Positions 61,488-64,000 of a stretch of 64,000 bases of DNA are shown here, one piece after another. The stretch is from Planctomicrobium sp051466335. GTDB lineage: Bacteria; Planctomycetota; Planctomycetia; Planctomycetales; Planctomycetaceae. The DNA is taken from contig NZ_CP195793.1 in the NCBI RefSeq assembly GCF_051466335.1, forward strand, positions 3,534,001 to 3,598,000, in the 5' to 3' direction. The position numbers and the translations under genes were made by a program. Numbering within the stretch: position 1 is the first letter of the stretch; the number at the start of each line of letters is the position of its first letter. The notes below the pieces were generated by a model. It was not told where the DNA came from, made no database searches, and was given only the letters and a program-made list of their open reading frames with translations.

Positions 61488-62546
61488 ATGAAAACTACCC
61501 ATGCAATTCGGCCATCGTTCAGGGTGACTCTGCTGAGGTCGATCTCACTGATCGCAGTTGTCCTCGCGTCTCAATTCAATGGAACTCGCTCCTACGCAAA
61601 CGAAGTAATCGCCACAGAACGAGACAAGTGCATTGATGAAGCGCTCTACCAGCTAGCAGTCTGGCGGGATTCTTTCTCGACCTTGGACTTGGAATTCACG
61701 TGGAATTGCCCACCCGACTGGACTGCGGGTACGAATGCGATCGCGGAATCAGGTGAAATTCGAAAGACTCGTTATCTCTGGCAGGACTGGTGGGTCTCAT
61801 CGGACCACCAGCTTTCCAAAACGATCACCTACAACGAATTCAACCAGCCGATGAAGGAGACTGGTCGTAACAAGGACGTGATCTACAGCGCGAATTATCT
61901 CACTTACCAGGCGACCCCCACGCACGTTGAACTCGCAAAGTTCGGCGGGAAGAGAGGATTCGACACTCAGGAACAACGAATCATGATTCCTGTGATGCTC
62001 ATCACCACAGACTGGTTCAATTCCATTTTTGACCAGCAACGCGTCGAAGCATACGGGATCAAGTACATTAATGGCTCGAAATGCGTTGGGTTTGTCGTCG
62101 ACAAAACAATTCGTCCGACAATCTGGCTCGACCTCGACCACGGCGGTTTGCCATGCCTCGTCGAAGCCACTTCGCATGACAGCAATTTTCGTTGGGAATG
62201 CACCGAGTTCACTAAGACTGACAACGGTCTCTGGTTCCCCTCCAAAGGAGTCGTCAAATTCGGATTGAATTCCACAACTCACTTTGAAGTGACAAAAGTG
62301 GTGATGGATCAAACAATCGCCCCAGAACAATTCGCTCTTCCATTGATCGATCAAAAGACTTTTGTAAGAGATTTAGCAAATGGTATTCAGAAATTAGAAG
62401 TCGCCTCTCCACCAGTCCTCTCTTTTCAGGTTGCGGAAGCGGGACTGATTCCCTGGTGGAGATTCAACTGTAGCTTCGGGATGGTTGTTGCGAGTCTCGG
62501 ATGGCTTCACTGGAGAAGAAAGACGATCCGTTTTCAGACTGTCTGA
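61488..62546 (+). CDS. Secreted, C-terminally membrane-anchored protein of unknown function
   Basis: This is a 352-residue protein with signal SISLIAVVLASQFNGTRSYA and one C-terminal membrane helix (about 322-342, FGMVVASLGWLHW) followed by a basic tail, so the body is periplasmic. The middle is a beta-rich fold with repeated strands (LDLEFTWNCPPDW, TRYLWQDWWVSSDHQLSKT, GLWFPSKGVVKFGLNSTTHFEV) that resembles LolA/LolB-like or outer-membrane lipoprotein-sorting folds, a frequent planctomycete type. No catalytic motif was recognised. Several ATG codons occur at the start (61485, 61488). A terminator follows at 62589-62638. Confidence 0.62.
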   Translation: MKTTHAIRPSFRVTLLRSISLIAVVLASQFNGTRSYANEVIATERDKCIDEALYQLAVWRDSFSTLDLEFTWNCPPDWTAGTNAIAESGEIRKTRYLWQDWWVSSDHQLSKTITYNEFNQPMKETGRNKDVIYSANYLTYQATPTHVELAKFGGKRGFDTQEQRIMIPVMLITTDWFNSIFDQQRVEAYGIKYINGSKCVGFVVDKTIRPTIWLDLDHGGLPCLVEATSHDSNFRWECTEFTKTDNGLWFPSKGVVKFGLNSTTHFEVTKVVMDQTIAPEQFALPLIDQKTFVRDLANGIQKLEVASPPVLSFQVAEAGLIPWWRFNCSFGMVVASLGWLHWRRKTIRFQTV

Positions 62547-62588
62547 CGATCAAGGGTTTTTCAAAAAACGCTCTCTCAACGATCAACG

Positions 62589-62638
62589 CTGCCGCCTGAA
62601 CGATCAAACAAACATGTCGTTCGGCGGCAGTTCTTTTT
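62589..62638 (+). terminator. Intrinsic terminator after the anchored secreted protein
   Basis: CTGCCGCC-T-GAACGA (62589-62603) pairs with TCGTTCGGCGGCAG (62617-62630), with one bulged T. TTCTTTTT follows directly. It ends the plus-strand gene 43 bases upstream. Confidence 0.85.
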
Positions 62639-62732
62639 GGCACTCAGCGAATTCCCTGAACTGGAAACAACTCCCTGAAAACCGGAATTGAAGAACTCTC
62701 AACAAGGGTCGTTTTCCACTGGGCCAGATGAC

Positions 62733-64000
62733 TTAGCTAACAAATTCAACGCTGCCATTTACTTGCTTCCGGTTCACCCGGTTATGGGCGTACAGACTAT
62801 GCAAAATGAATTCGACCAGAGTGGATTCGAATTCTCTTGCGGACTCTGAAGCGGCAAGTTCAGGATCGAGACGTTTGGCAACGGTTGCTAACTGCTCGTC
62901 GATTCCACGGACTTTTTCTACAGACTTTAATAAGTCCTCTGCAGTCGCGTCTGTGCTGATTTGCACTCGATTCCCCGAGTTCAAATACTCTGTCACTGCG
63001 GAAAATTGCTTTGCAGAAAAAGCCTCGTCGAAAATGTTCTTGATGGCTTCTTCGATGAGTCGCTGCAAGAGAACATCTTCGTCTCCTGAGTCTTCCGAGA
63101 GGGCGAGTTCCACCTTTCCCCGTGAACTTGCAGCCAGCCAGAAGAGATCGCCCGGTCTCGCAACGACGGACGTCTTCTTCGCGAGAAGCCCTCTGCGTTC
63201 TGCATTGGAAATCAGAACTTCCAAATTCGTAATCGACATGCGAACGCTCACCCCAGAGGCTTGATTCACATGGGGGCTACTTCGCGCGAGTCGACTGATT
63301 TCCTCGACCGTCTCTTTGAGATACCGAGGAACAATGACTTCGATCCCGTCCCGTTCCGGTTTCACTTCGTCATCGAGAATCTGAATCCCCAGTGCTCGCG
63401 TCTCTGGGTAATGAGTCCGGACCACGGAACCAATACGATCCTTTAGCGGTGTGACGATCCGCCCACGGTTTGTGTAGTCCTCAGGATTCGCGGAGAAGAC
63501 CATGCACAGATCAAGAGGAAGCCGGACAGTGAACCCTCGAATCTGAATGTCTCTCTCTTCGAGAACATTGAAGAGACCGACTTGAATCTTGGGGGAGAGG
63601 TCAGGCAATTCGTTCATACAGAAGATTCCGCGATGACTCCGTGGAATCAAACCGAAGTGCATGACTTCTTCGTCGCTCAGATGCCTTCCCTCTGCATGCT
63701 TGATCAGATCGACCTCACCAATCAGGTCAGCGATTGTCACATCTGGTGTCGCCAGCTTTTCGTGATATCGTTCATCACGACCGATCCACTCGATCGGTGT
63801 GGCGTCCCCTTGTGAAGCAAGAATATCCCGGGCATATTTCGAAAGGGGAGATGCAGGATCATCATGAATTTCCGAGCCAGTGACCGCAGGAATCGCGTCA
63901 TCGAGAAACTGAGTCAGCATGCGCAACATGCGTGTCTTCCCCTGACCACGCAAGCCGAGAAAGAGCATGTCATGCTGAGACAGAATCCCATTGACGATCT
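62733..64000 (-). CDS. MoxR/Mg-chelatase-type AAA+ ATPase (5' end outside window)
   Basis: At least 422 residues are visible; the frame is open to the right edge, so the true start lies beyond 64000. The Walker A motif is LGLRGQGKTRML, Walker B-like region IFCMNELPDLSPKIQVGLFN (with Glu), sensor 1 CMVFSANPEDYTN, and an arginine region PLKDRIGSVVRTHYPET, as in the ChlI/MoxR branch. The C-terminal lid and long helical tail contain NQASGVSVRMSITNLEVL. Such ATPases usually act with von Willebrand factor A domain partners to load metals or remodel proteins; a partner gene probably lies downstream or upstream outside this window. No gene to the left on this strand accompanies it. Confidence 0.85.
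   Translation of the reverse strand, partial: IVNGILSQHDMLFLGLRGQGKTRMLRMLTQFLDDAIPAVTGSEIHDDPASPLSKYARDILASQGDATPIEWIGRDERYHEKLATPDVTIADLIGEVDLIKHAEGRHLSDEEVMHFGLIPRSHRGIFCMNELPDLSPKIQVGLFNVLEERDIQIRGFTVRLPLDLCMVFSANPEDYTNRGRIVTPLKDRIGSVVRTHYPETRALGIQILDDEVKPERDGIEVIVPRYLKETVEEISRLARSSPHVNQASGVSVRMSITNLEVLISNAERRGLLAKKTSVVARPGDLFWLAASSRGKVELALSEDSGDEDVLLQRLIEEAIKNIFDEAFSAKQFSAVTEYLNSGNRVQISTDATAEDLLKSVEKVRGIDEQLATVAKRLDPELAASESAREFESTLVEFILHSLYAHNRVNRKQVNGSVEFVS

Noticed and set aside
1..64000. tRNA, rRNA, CRISPR arrays, insertion sequences, integrase or attachment sites
   Set aside because: Reading both strands showed no cloverleaf, rRNA segments, regularly spaced repeats, transposase motifs or obvious flanking direct repeats around the terminase cluster; a covariance or repeat search would be needed to exclude weak cases.

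Overview
The window is about 64 kb of a moderate-GC bacterial chromosome, most likely a planctomycete of the Planctomycetaceae type (inference from gene content; genus not resolved). Pointers are a secreted 3-keto-disaccharide hydrolase (DUF1080) fused to a sugar dehydrogenase, a Tat-exported hydroxypyruvate-isomerase-like barrel protein, a betaine-lipid pair (BtaA/BtaB), several large secreted proteins without known function, a zinc-ribbon scaffold protein, an ECF sigma factor with a large membrane anti-sigma factor, and a 1720-residue right-handed beta-helix surface protein. No rRNA, tRNA, CRISPR array, insertion sequence or integrase was seen.

Layout. 1-3.2 kb: minus-strand terminal oxidase operon (small lipoprotein, two-haem cytochrome c lipoprotein, CoxB, start of CoxA). 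3.9-7.1 kb: QueG, a secreted alpha/beta hydrolase and a secreted HExxH metallopeptidase. 7.3-15.4 kb: enolase-superfamily enzyme, methyltransferase, VOC protein, secreted M28 peptidase with PA and PDZ domains, an iron alcohol dehydrogenase translationally coupled to a PfkB sugar kinase, and an AguB-type amidase. 15.6-24.2 kb: zinc-ribbon protein, DUF1080/sugar-dehydrogenase fusion, sigma/anti-sigma pair, QueF, membrane glutaredoxin-like protein, YgfZ. 24.3-27.5 kb: a ThDP 2-oxo-acid decarboxylase and a PaaK-like ligase, tail to tail.

27.7-31.9 kb is the accessory region and the most unusual part: a compact plus-strand cluster encoding a helix-turn-helix protein, a ParB-N domain protein, an ABC-type ATPase, a Mom-like GNAT protein, a small terminase-like protein and a complete large terminase (ATPase plus nuclease), with no capsid, portal, tail or integrase genes. 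The ATPase and GNAT frames are joined by a nine-A run that contains the heptamer A AAA AAG, so a -1 frameshift would give one ABC-GNAT fusion protein. Neighbouring genes also overlap out of frame. It looks like a phage-derived DNA modification and packaging cassette retained without the rest of a virus.

32-45 kb: PPP-family phosphatase, small receiver-like protein, MutL with endonuclease motif, large secreted protein, EVE-domain protein overlapping a flippase-like membrane protein, TIM-barrel protein, Uup-type ABC-F ATPase, TrmL and a secreted FAD oxidoreductase. 45-54 kb: the giant beta-helix protein, a divergent Ala/Pro-rich lipoprotein, LutB, a secreted cyclophilin and a SufT-like protein. 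54-64 kb: dolichol-phosphate-mannose-synthase-like glycosyltransferase, inositol monophosphatase, thioredoxin reductase, CinA with an altered C-terminal domain, BtaB/BtaA, a secreted anchored protein, and a MoxR/Mg-chelatase-type AAA ATPase that runs off the right end. Strong intrinsic-terminator hairpins mark many gene ends.
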